Shown here: positions 54,217 through 62,094 of the stretch, piece by piece
Position numbering within the stretch: position 1 is the first letter of the stretch
How the letters are laid out: each line of letters opens with the position of its first letter
Assembly (NCBI GenBank): GCA_046049665.1
Contig: JBJOQW010000060.1
Coordinates: 1-64,000, forward strand
Direction: 5' to 3'
Source: JAAFHS01 sp046049665
GTDB lineage: Bacteria > Pseudomonadota > Alphaproteobacteria > Rhodobacterales > Rhodobacteraceae
DNA: 64,000 nucleotides
Position numbers and translations under genes: made by a program
Notes under the pieces: generated by a model
Databases searched by the model: none
The model's input: only the letters and a program-made list of their open reading frames with translations
Told to the model about the DNA's origin: nothing

Positions 54217-55701
54217 ATGTCAACGTTGCTGCTGCTGGGTGTCGTGCTGGTGCTTGCCGTCATGGCATTCGTTCTGTGCCGTGGCCGGGCGCTTTCTTCT
54301 GCCGGGGGCGACATACGCCGCCTGCATTCGCTGCCTGCCGCCTATGGCTGGCATGGCGCGCTGATGGTGGCCTTGCCCGCCTTTTTCGTTCTTGTCATGT
54401 GGCTGATCTTTCAGCCGATCGTCATTGCCCGGTCTGTTGGCGCCATTCTGCCGATTGCCACGACAACGCAAACTGACGATGAGGCGCAATCTGCCGAAAA
54501 CGCTGAAACGCTAGCGCTGATTGACGTGCGCCGCCTTGCGGCGGGGCTGGATGCCGCTGTCAGCAGTGGTGCCATGCCCGAGCTTGGCCCCGATGGCGCG
54601 GGTGCCGATATGGCCGCATTGAAGGATACGCTTGCCGCCAGTGGTGTTGCCCTTGGCAGCGAGATTTCGCCGGTAACGCTTGCCGCAGCCCAGAAATATC
54701 GCAGCCTTTCCGCCATTGGTCTGACGGCGCGCACCGTGTTCACGTTGATTGCCGCACTGGTTGGGCTGGCTGCCGCCGTCATGCTGACGCAAAAGGATTT
54801 CCGCGCCCGCAACCGGGTGGAAGGCGTGATAAAGGGCCTGCTGATTGCAGCGTCATCGGTGGCCATTCTGACGACGGTAGGCATCATCTATTCGATGCTG
54901 TCCGAGACGGTTAACTTTTTCCGCTTTTATCCGGTGGCCGACTTTTTCTTTGGCCTGACATGGTCGCCCAACTTTCGCGGCAACAGCGAGTTTGGCCTGA
55001 TCCCGCTGGTTTGGGGCACGCTCTATATCACCTTCATTTCTATGCTTGTGGCAGTGCCGCTGGGCCTGTTCTCGGCCATCTACCTTGCCGAATACGCCAC
55101 CGCCCGCACCCGCAGCGTTGTAAAGCCGTTGATCGAGGTCATCGCCGGTATTCCGACCGTGGTCTTTGGCCTGTTCGCCCTTGTCACTGTGGGCCCCTTC
55201 CTGCGCGACTGGATCGCCCAGCCGCTTGGCCTGGGTGACAGCGGATCTTCCGTCATGACTGCGGGCATCGTGATTGGCATTCTGAACATTCCGTTTGTTT
55301 CGTCCTTGTCGGACGACATCATCAATGCCGTTCCGCAGTCCATGCGCGATGGGTCGTATGGTCTGGGTGCCACGAAATCTGAAACCATCCGTCAGGTGGT
55401 TTTGCCTGCCGCCTTGCCCGGTATCGTCGGTGCCATTCTGATGGCGGGCAGCCGAGCAATTGGCGAGACGATGATCGTGTCGATGGGGGCAGGGGCCGCA
55501 GCCAAGCTTGACCTGAACCCGTTCGAGGCAATGACAACAATGACGGTCAAGATTGTGGGCCAGCTGACAGGCGATACCGACTTTGCCAGCCCGGAAACAC
55601 TGGTGGCCTTTGCCCTTGGCATGACGCTGTTTGTCATCACCCTGGGGCTGAATGTCTTGGCGCTGTACGTCGTGCGCAAATACCGGGAGCAATACGAATG
55701 A
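54217..55701 (+). CDS. pstC: Phosphate ABC transporter permease PstC
   Basis: 494 residues, larger than E. coli PstC because of an N-terminal extension with two membrane segments and a periplasmic part (residues ~1-200). This form is common in alphaproteobacteria. The permease core has WGTLYITFISMLVAVPLGLFSAIYLAEYA, spanning about residues 267-295, and the coupling-loop pattern YGLGATKSETIRQVVLPAALPGIVGA around 386-411. It forms the channel with PstA. ATG at 54217; TTG at 54205 is an unlikely alternative. It overlaps pstA by four bases. Confidence 0.94.
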   Translation: MSTLLLLGVVLVLAVMAFVLCRGRALSSAGGDIRRLHSLPAAYGWHGALMVALPAFFVLVMWLIFQPIVIARSVGAILPIATTTQTDDEAQSAENAETLALIDVRRLAAGLDAAVSSGAMPELGPDGAGADMAALKDTLAASGVALGSEISPVTLAAAQKYRSLSAIGLTARTVFTLIAALVGLAAAVMLTQKDFRARNRVEGVIKGLLIAASSVAILTTVGIIYSMLSETVNFFRFYPVADFFFGLTWSPNFRGNSEFGLIPLVWGTLYITFISMLVAVPLGLFSAIYLAEYATARTRSVVKPLIEVIAGIPTVVFGLFALVTVGPFLRDWIAQPLGLGDSGSSVMTAGIVIGILNIPFVSSLSDDIINAVPQSMRDGSYGLGATKSETIRQVVLPAALPGIVGAILMAGSRAIGETMIVSMGAGAAAKLDLNPFEAMTTMTVKIVGQLTGDTDFASPETLVAFALGMTLFVITLGLNVLALYVVRKYREQYE

Positions 55702-57032
55702 CTGACGCCACATCCGCCCCCGCAGAATCGCTTTACGCGCCGTCACGCCTGATGACCCGCCGCAATGCCGCTGAACGCCGGTTCCGGTTCTATGGCGTGG
55801 CCGCCATTGCCGTCAGCCTGATTGTGCTGGCCATCATGCTGTTTACCATCTTCCGCGATGGCATTTCATCCTTCCGTCAAACCTCGGTCACTTTCCCCGT
55901 CACGCTGACGGCTGATGCGCTGGCGCCGAAGGGCATCGAAGACCTTGAAGCGATGCGCAAGGTCACCACCATCGGCTATGGCAAGGTGATTGATGCGTCA
56001 TTCCTTGCCTATCTTGCCGCCGAAGGGTTGGCGGTTGAGGGCCTTGATGACAAGGACGCCCGCGCGATCTTGTCCAAGGAAGCGGCAGGCCAGTTGCGCG
56101 CGCAGGTTCTGGCCGACCCTAGCCTTGTGGGGCAGACCATGCCCATGACGCTGTGGACGAATGCGCGGATTGACGGCTATTTCAAGGGCCGTGTGACGAT
56201 GGAAAGCGCCGAGCGCGATGGCAATGTCACACCGGAACAATTGCAGCTGGCAGATCTGCTGGCCGAAAACGGTGCCTTGTCACGCCCGTTCAACTGGCAG
56301 TTCCTGACGGGCCCTGATGCGTCGGACCAGCGGCCCGAAGCTGCGGGTCTGGGTATTTCGATCATCGGATCGATTTTCATGATGATCATCGTGGCCCTGC
56401 TGTGCGTGCCCATCGGTGTGGCCGCCAGCATATATCTGGAAGAATTCGCCCCGAAGAACCGCTGGACCGACCTGATCGAGGTGAACATCTCGAACCTCGC
56501 CGCGGTGCCGTCGATTGTGTATGGTATCCTTGGTCTGGCCGTGTTCATCAACTTTGCCGGCTTTCCGCAGTCATCCTCGCTGGTGGGTGCGCTTGTGCTG
56601 ACGCTGATGACCCTGCCCACCATCATCATCGCCACCCGCGCTGCCATCCGCGCCGTGCCGCCGTCTATCCGCGATGCCGCCCTTGGCATCGGCGCATCGA
56701 AAATGCAGACCGTGTTCCACCAGGTGCTGCCTTTGGCCATGCCGGGTATCCTGACGGGTTCCATCCTTGGCCTGGCCACGGCTTTGGGTGAAACCGCGCC
56801 CTTGCTGCTGATCGGCATGGTCGCCTTTGTGGACAACTACCCCGCCATTTCAGCCGCAGGTGCCCTTGATCCGGCAACTGCCTTGCCGGTGCAGGTTTAT
56901 TCATGGGCCTCGCGCTCGGACCCTGCCTTTATCGAACGGTCATCCGGTGCCATCATAGTACTGCTGTTCTTTCTTGTAATCATGAACGCCGCCGCAATCA
57001 TGCTGCGCCGCCGCTTTGAACGCCGCTGGTAG
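55698..57032 (+). CDS. pstA: Phosphate ABC transporter permease PstA (with DUF3333 region)
   Basis: 444 residues. The N-terminal ~215 residues carry one membrane segment and a periplasmic region of the DUF3333 type. The permease core (~220-440) includes GVAASIYLEEFAPKN, GILGLAVFINFAGFPQ and the ATPase-coupling loop DAALGIGASKMQTVFHQVLPLAMPGILTG. Overlaps pstC by four bases and runs 17 bases past a possible upstream pstB frame. Confidence 0.94.
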   Translation: MTDATSAPAESLYAPSRLMTRRNAAERRFRFYGVAAIAVSLIVLAIMLFTIFRDGISSFRQTSVTFPVTLTADALAPKGIEDLEAMRKVTTIGYGKVIDASFLAYLAAEGLAVEGLDDKDARAILSKEAAGQLRAQVLADPSLVGQTMPMTLWTNARIDGYFKGRVTMESAERDGNVTPEQLQLADLLAENGALSRPFNWQFLTGPDASDQRPEAAGLGISIIGSIFMMIIVALLCVPIGVAASIYLEEFAPKNRWTDLIEVNISNLAAVPSIVYGILGLAVFINFAGFPQSSSLVGALVLTLMTLPTIIIATRAAIRAVPPSIRDAALGIGASKMQTVFHQVLPLAMPGILTGSILGLATALGETAPLLLIGMVAFVDNYPAISAAGALDPATALPVQVYSWASRSDPAFIERSSGAIIVLLFFLVIMNAAAIMLRRRFERRW

Positions 57033-57042
57033 GGGGCACACT

Positions 57043-57840
57043 ATGACCAAGATGCAAAATCCAGAAAGCCTCGTGATCGCCATGGCCAACAAGATGACCG
57101 CCCGCAAGGTACAGGTGCACTACGGCACCAACCACGCCATCAAGGACGTGGATGTTGATATCCTTGATAAAACCGTCACCGCATTTATAGGCCCGTCGGG
57201 CTGTGGCAAATCAACGTTCCTGCGTTGCCTGAACCGGATGAATGACACGATCGCAGTCTGCAAGGTGACCGGCAGCCTGCAGCTGGAAGGCGAAGATATC
57301 TATGATCCGCGCGTTGACCCCGTGCAGCTGCGCGCCAAGGTGGGCATGGTGTTTCAAAAGCCCAACCCGTTTCCGAAATCCATCTATGACAATGTCGCCT
57401 ACGGCCCGCGTATCCATGGCCTGACGCGCAACAAGGCCGAACTTGATGGTATCGTGGAAAGCTGCCTGAAAAAGGCCGCCCTCTGGAACGAGGTCAAGGA
57501 CCGTCTTGATGCCCCCGGCACCGGCCTTTCGGGCGGCCAGCAACAGCGCCTTTGCATTGCGCGCGCCATTGCGACCAGCCCCGAAGTGCTGCTGATGGAT
57601 GAACCCTGCTCGGCGCTGGACCCTATCGCCACGGCACAGGTCGAGGAGCTGATTGACGAACTGCGCAGCCAGTTCTCGGTTGTGATTGTGACGCATTCTA
57701 TGCAGCAGGCCGCGCGCGTCAGCCAGAAAACGGCGTTCTTTCACCTTGGCCATCTGGTGGAATACGGCGACACCGGGCAGATTTTCACCAATCCAAAGGA
57801 TCCACGCACGGAATCCTACATTTCCGGCCGGATCGGCTGA
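57043..57840 (+). CDS. pstB: Phosphate ABC transporter ATP-binding protein
   Basis: 265 residues from the ATG at 57043, which has AGGGGG seven bases upstream; an ATG at 57016 inside pstA is less likely. Walker A GPSGCGKSTFLRCLNRMND, the PstB-specific VFQKPNPFPKSIYDNVAYGPR, signature LSGGQQQRLCIARAIA and Walker B LLMDEPCSALDPIAT are all present. It powers phosphate import through PstC/PstA. Confidence 0.97.
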   Translation: MTKMQNPESLVIAMANKMTARKVQVHYGTNHAIKDVDVDILDKTVTAFIGPSGCGKSTFLRCLNRMNDTIAVCKVTGSLQLEGEDIYDPRVDPVQLRAKVGMVFQKPNPFPKSIYDNVAYGPRIHGLTRNKAELDGIVESCLKKAALWNEVKDRLDAPGTGLSGGQQQRLCIARAIATSPEVLLMDEPCSALDPIATAQVEELIDELRSQFSVVIVTHSMQQAARVSQKTAFFHLGHLVEYGDTGQIFTNPKDPRTESYISGRIG

Positions 57841-57854
57841 GGGCGAGGAACAGC

Positions 57855-58550
57855 ATGAACAACCCCCATATCGCCACAGCTTTTGACCGTGACCTGGAAG
57901 GTGTCCAGACCATGCTCATGAAAATGGGCGGGCTGGTTGAAACAGCCATTCTTGATGCGGCCCGCGCGTTGGAAGACCGTGATACCGAACTGGCCGAGCA
58001 GGTGCGGCGCGGTGATCTGGTGATTGATGCACTGGAAGAACAGATCAACGCCGATTGCGCCAAGGTCATTGCCTTGCGTGCGCCAACAGCGACCGATCTG
58101 CGCACGGTACTGACCGTGATGAAGATAGCGGGCAACCTTGAACGCTGTGGCGATTATGCCAAGAACCTGGCCAAACGCACGCTTGTGCTTGCGTCAGCCC
58201 AGCCGATCGGGTCATCCGCCGGGTCAATCCGGCGGCTGGCCAAAACCGTGCAGGGTTTGCTGCGCGATGCGCTGGACGCCTTTGTGCGCCGTGATGCGGT
58301 GTTGGCCGAAGACGTGCGCCAGCGCGACCGGGATGTGGATCAGATGTACAACGCCCTGTTCCGTGAATTTGTGACCTACATGATGGAAGACAGCCGGAAC
58401 ATCAGCCCGATGATGCACCTGCATTTCATTGCCAAGAACATTGAACGCGTCGGCGACCATGCGACAGGCATTGCCGAACAGGTGACCTACCTGATCACGG
58501 GTGCCCTGCCGAATGAAGACCGGCCCAAGGCCGATAGTACGGTGGCTTGA
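57855..58550 (+). CDS. phoU: Phosphate signalling protein PhoU
   Basis: 231 residues, two PhoU repeats of three helices each. Metal-site-like patterns are visible in ERCGDYAKNLAKR and ERVGDHATGIAEQV. It links PstSCAB transport state to PhoR and keeps the Pho regulon off when phosphate is plentiful. GAGGAACAGC precedes the ATG; 14 bases after pstB. Confidence 0.96.
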   Translation: MNNPHIATAFDRDLEGVQTMLMKMGGLVETAILDAARALEDRDTELAEQVRRGDLVIDALEEQINADCAKVIALRAPTATDLRTVLTVMKIAGNLERCGDYAKNLAKRTLVLASAQPIGSSAGSIRRLAKTVQGLLRDALDAFVRRDAVLAEDVRQRDRDVDQMYNALFREFVTYMMEDSRNISPMMHLHFIAKNIERVGDHATGIAEQVTYLITGALPNEDRPKADSTVA

Positions 58551-58552
58551 GC

Positions 58553-59233
58553 ATGGCGCAGTCGCAACCACTTGTCCTGCTGGTAGAGGACGAGCCAGCG
58601 CAGCGCGAGGTCTTGTCCTATAACCTTGCGGCTGAAGGCTTTCGGGTGAACACGGCCGTTGATGGGGACGAAGCCTTGCTTTTTGCCGGGGAAGAGGTGC
58701 CTGACCTGATCCTGCTGGATTGGATGCTGCCCCACCTGAGCGGGATCGAGGTTTGCCGCCGCCTGAAAATGCGTCCCGATACCCGCGCTGTGCCAATCAT
58801 CATGCTGTCGGCGCGGTCGGAAGAGGTAGACAAGGTGCGTGGTCTGGAAACCGGGGCCGATGACTACATCATCAAACCCTATTCAGTGGTTGAACTGATT
58901 GCACGTGTGCGTGCCGCCTTGCGCCGCACCCGCCCGGCCACGGTGGGCCTTGTGCTGGAATGGCAGGATATCCGGCTTGATCCGGAAACCCACCGCGTTC
59001 ACCGATCCGGTGACGAAGTCCACCTTGGTCCGACGGAATTTCGTCTGCTGTCCACTTTCATGGAAAAGCCGGGGCGGGTGTGGAGCCGCGAGCAACTGCT
59101 TGACCGGGTCTGGGGGCGCGACATCTACGTGGATACGCGGACAGTGGATGTGCATATCGGCCGCCTGCGCAAGGCGCTTGGCGGGCAGGATGTGCTGCGC
59201 ACAGTGCGCGGGGCAGGGTATGCGCTAGGCTGA
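58553..59233 (+). CDS. phoB: Phosphate regulon response regulator PhoB
   Basis: 226 residues from the ATG at 58553, two bases after the phoU stop. The receiver domain has acidic residues E12-D13, the phosphoacceptor Asp56 in LILLDWMLP and the conserved Lys in IIKPYS. The C-terminal winged helix (about 130-226) has LGPTEFRLLSTFMEKPGRVWSREQLLDRVWG around residues 159-189 and DVHIGRLRKAL as recognition and closing parts. It should bind the Pho box before pstS. Its 3' end overlaps the convergent gluQ by nine bases. Confidence 0.96.
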   Translation: MAQSQPLVLLVEDEPAQREVLSYNLAAEGFRVNTAVDGDEALLFAGEEVPDLILLDWMLPHLSGIEVCRRLKMRPDTRAVPIIMLSARSEEVDKVRGLETGADDYIIKPYSVVELIARVRAALRRTRPATVGLVLEWQDIRLDPETHRVHRSGDEVHLGPTEFRLLSTFMEKPGRVWSREQLLDRVWGRDIYVDTRTVDVHIGRLRKALGGQDVLRTVRGAGYALG

Positions 59234-60070
59234 CAGGCCGACCATCCGGCGAATATCCTGCGGGCTTGCCCCTTCTGCCCGGTATTTCGCCAAGGCCCGC
59301 GCGTCATCACGCTTGGCAAGGCGTTTGCCCGCCTCATCCCGGATCAGGCGATGGTGGTTGTAGATGGGGGTGGGCAGGTTGAACAGGTGCTGCAAGACCA
59401 CCTGTACGGGGGTAAAGCTGAACAGATCGGCCCCCCTTACCACATGGCTGACCCCTTGGTCCGCATCATCCAGAGCGGATGCCAGAAAATAGGCCACGAT
59501 CTCCTCGCCTTTGCGGTACAGGACAACATCGCCGATTTCGCGAAAAACATGTTCCGGATCAAGCACATGGCGGCCTGCATTGTCTGGGCCCGTCTCGGTA
59601 AACGCAAGGTCGCGCCCTGCCAGCACCCGCAGAGCCGCCGCCATATCAAGGCGCAGCGCATCACCCTCGCGCCTGCTGGCCATGCTGCGACTGCGGCAGG
59701 TTCCGGGGTAAACATTCACCACCAGCCCCTCTTGCGGAGCCGACAGCGCCAGCCTGATGTCATTGCGAGAGCAGGAACAGGGGTAAAGCAGACCCGCCGC
59801 AAGCAACGGCTCCAACCGGGCGGCATAGTGTTGCAGCTGGCTGGATTGATGCAGAACAGGTCCATCCCACAGCAGACCCAGCCATGTCAGATCATCAAGG
59901 ATATCAGCGGCATAGGCGGGTTTGCTGCGTTCAAGGTCCGTGTCTTCCATGCGCACCAGAAACCGCCCGCCTGCCGCCCGCGCCATGTCATGCGCCAGAA
60001 TCGCCGAATAGGCATGCCCCAGATGTAATGGGCCAGTGGGCGAGGGCGCAAAGCGCGTTACGAAAGCCAT
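59225..60070 (-). CDS. gluQ: Glutamyl-Q tRNA(Asp) synthetase
   Basis: Attaches glutamate to queuosine in tRNA-Asp. 281 residues, equal to a glutamyl-tRNA synthetase catalytic half without the anticodon domain, which defines GluQ. The HIGH motif appears as PTGPLHLGHAYSA, the KMSKS-like motif as GKRLAKRDDA. Zinc-site cysteines lie in YPCSCSRNDI and in GTCRSR. The start overlaps trmFO by 13 bases, so the two are co-translated. Confidence 0.95.
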   Translation of the reverse strand: MAFVTRFAPSPTGPLHLGHAYSAILAHDMARAAGGRFLVRMEDTDLERSKPAYAADILDDLTWLGLLWDGPVLHQSSQLQHYAARLEPLLAAGLLYPCSCSRNDIRLALSAPQEGLVVNVYPGTCRSRSMASRREGDALRLDMAAALRVLAGRDLAFTETGPDNAGRHVLDPEHVFREIGDVVLYRKGEEIVAYFLASALDDADQGVSHVVRGADLFSFTPVQVVLQHLFNLPTPIYNHHRLIRDEAGKRLAKRDDARALAKYRAEGASPQDIRRMVGLSA

Positions 60071-61383
60071 GCCGCAAAGGCCTGCTTGGCGCGGTCGGTA
60101 TAGGCCTTGTAACGGTCCTTGCGGCCACGCCGCCCGCCCTTGGCTGCAATGGGTGGGAACAGGCCGAAGTTCACGTTCATCGGCTGAAACGTCTTTGCCT
60201 CGGCCCCGCCGGTAATGTGGTGGATCAGTGACCCCATCGCTGTTTCCGGCGGCGGCGGGGGCAGGTTGCGCCCCAAGATTTCAGCCGCCGCCATGCGGCC
60301 TGCAAGCAGGCCCATCGCGGCAGATTCGACATAGCCTTCCACACCGGTGATCTGGCCCGCAAAGCGGATATTCGGGCGGTTCCGCAAGCGCATCTGATCA
60401 TCCAGCAGCGTGGGCGAGTTGATGAAGGTGTTGCGATGAATACCGCCGAGCCGCGCAAAGCTCGCATCCTGCAGGCCGGGAATCATTTTGAAAACAGCAG
60501 TTTGCGCGCCGTATTTCATCTTGGTCTGAAAGCCCACGATGTTATACAGCGTGCCCAGCTTGTTATCGCGCCGCAGTTGCACCACCGCATGCGCCTTTTC
60601 TGCCCTGTGTGGGTTGGTCAGCCCCACGGGCTTCATCGGGCCAAAGCGCAGGGTTTCGCGCCCGCGTTCGGCCATCACCTCAATCGGCAGGCAGCCGTCG
60701 AAATAGCCTGCCGTCTCGCCCTCGTGAAATTCGGTCTTTTCAGCCGCCAGCAGCGCATCAATGAAGGCCTCATACTGCGCCTTGTCCATCGGGCAGTTGA
60801 TATAGGCCTGTTGTTCTTCTTCTGTCTCGCCCTTGTCATAGCGCGACTGCAGCCAGGCCTGCGACATGTCGATGCTTTCGGCATAGACGATAGGGGCTAT
60901 CGCATCAAAGAATGCCAGCGCTTCGGCCCCGGTTACCGCACGGATGCTTTCGGCCAAAGCACCGCTGGTCAGCGGACCTGTGGCAACGATCCAGTGGCCA
61001 GATGAGGGAAGCGTCGTAACCTCATCATATTCAACGGTAATCAGCGGATGGGCCAGCAGGCGTGCCGTCACCGCTTCGGCAAAAGGATCGCGGTCCACCG
61101 CCAGCGCACCGCCTGCAGGCAAACGGTGCGCACGCGCGGTTTGCATGATGATGCCACCCGCAGCCCCCATTTCCCAATGCAGCAGGCCCACGGCATTGCG
61201 TTCATCATCATCCGACCGGAAGGAGTTGGAGCAGACCATTTCCGCCAGATTGCCGGTGCGATGCGCGAAGGTGCCGACCTTGGGGCGCATTTCGTGAATG
61301 ACAACAGGCACGCCCGCCTCAGCCGCCTGCCATGCGGCCTCAGCCCCTGCCATACCGCCGCCGATGATATGTAAGGTTTCCAT
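60058..61383 (-). CDS. trmFO: Folate-dependent tRNA (uracil-54-C5)-methyltransferase
   Basis: Makes ribothymidine at position 54 of tRNA using methylenetetrahydrofolate and FADH2. 441 residues, normal length. The FAD motif is IIGGGMAGAEAAWQAAEAG at residues ~6-24, and the family motif NSFRSDDDERNAVGLLH is at ~53-69. FAGQITGVEGYVESAAMGLLAG near 342-363 and NVNFGLFPP near the C-terminus are also present. GAAACCTT just upstream gives a weak ribosome site. It is followed by gluQ with a 13-base overlap. Confidence 0.96.
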   Translation of the reverse strand: METLHIIGGGMAGAEAAWQAAEAGVPVVIHEMRPKVGTFAHRTGNLAEMVCSNSFRSDDDERNAVGLLHWEMGAAGGIIMQTARAHRLPAGGALAVDRDPFAEAVTARLLAHPLITVEYDEVTTLPSSGHWIVATGPLTSGALAESIRAVTGAEALAFFDAIAPIVYAESIDMSQAWLQSRYDKGETEEEQQAYINCPMDKAQYEAFIDALLAAEKTEFHEGETAGYFDGCLPIEVMAERGRETLRFGPMKPVGLTNPHRAEKAHAVVQLRRDNKLGTLYNIVGFQTKMKYGAQTAVFKMIPGLQDASFARLGGIHRNTFINSPTLLDDQMRLRNRPNIRFAGQITGVEGYVESAAMGLLAGRMAAAEILGRNLPPPPPETAMGSLIHHITGGAEAKTFQPMNVNFGLFPPIAAKGGRRGRKDRYKAYTDRAKQAFAAWLS

Positions 61384-61409
61384 GGGGCGGATGTATCGCC
61401 CCGCTGCCG

Positions 61410-61760
61410 TCAGATCAAGGCGATGCGTTCGCGCTGCGTAGGATCGGGGTAGGGCCGGTACAGGCCCACATCCACCCGCGCGATCATACCATGCATCTGG
61501 TCATAGCGCCGGGTGGCGGCATCATCTGCAGTGGCCAAAGCGGAAAAAGCAGTATCCAGCGCGGCAAGGCCGGGGACCGAGATTTCCAGCAGGAAATCGG
61601 TATGCGCGCCAGAGGCCAGCCCGAACTTGCGCCGCATCAGCCGCCATTCGGTGACAAGGCCTTGTGCCTTCAGATGGTCCATCCATGCGGTTGCGGCATG
61701 CGCAAAGCCAAGGGCATGCGCCTCGGGCCGCAGTTCGATCATGCAATGATACAGGTTCAT
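61410..61760 (-). CDS. Small conserved protein (DUF6614-like)
   Basis: 116 residues from the ATG at 61758-61760, with AGGGAGA just upstream; the frame runs ten codons further up. The sequence MNLYHCMIELRPEAHALGFA, then EWRLMRRKFGLASGAHTDFLLEI and closing VGLYRPYPDP, resembles a small dimeric alpha-beta barrel fold of the DUF6614 kind known from this bacterial family. The function is unknown. It lies 26 bases before trmFO on the same strand. Confidence 0.7.
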   Translation of the reverse strand: MNLYHCMIELRPEAHALGFAHAATAWMDHLKAQGLVTEWRLMRRKFGLASGAHTDFLLEISVPGLAALDTAFSALATADDAATRRYDQMHGMIARVDVGLYRPYPDPTQRERIALI

Positions 61761-61797
61761 CACGCTCTCCCTTTCGGGGCAGTTGAACATGCAAGGC

Positions 61798-62094
61798 TTA
61801 CGGCTTGTTTAATGCGGCCCTGTGCCGTGCGACAAAACCTGCCGGATCACGCACATCATAGCCAAGGGCGCGCGCCGCATCAAAGAACCCGCGCGCAGGC
61901 AGGCCCCCGGATAGCCGGCCCTCGCAAAGGGCCGCGCGCAACGGGCGCCCGGCAGCCGCGTCTACAAGCATCAGCGCCTCAAGCGTGGCTGTCAGCTCGG
62001 CCATGCGCAGGCCAAGATCGCGGGCGAGCGCACCATAGGTAACGGTGCCGCCCGCCTGTGCCAGCGCATCGAGGCGCGCCTCAAGCGCTGTCAT
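61798..62094 (-). CDS. Small protein with possible winged-helix start, unknown function
   Basis: 98 residues. The stretch AQAGGTVTYGALARDLGLRMAEL near the N-terminus looks like a helix-turn-helix unit, and RGFFDAARALGYDV follows later. Its start overlaps the end of gyrA by 14 bases, so it is translated together with gyrA. No named function can be supported. Confidence 0.65.
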   Translation of the reverse strand: MTALEARLDALAQAGGTVTYGALARDLGLRMAELTATLEALMLVDAAAGRPLRAALCEGRLSGGLPARGFFDAARALGYDVRDPAGFVARHRAALNKP

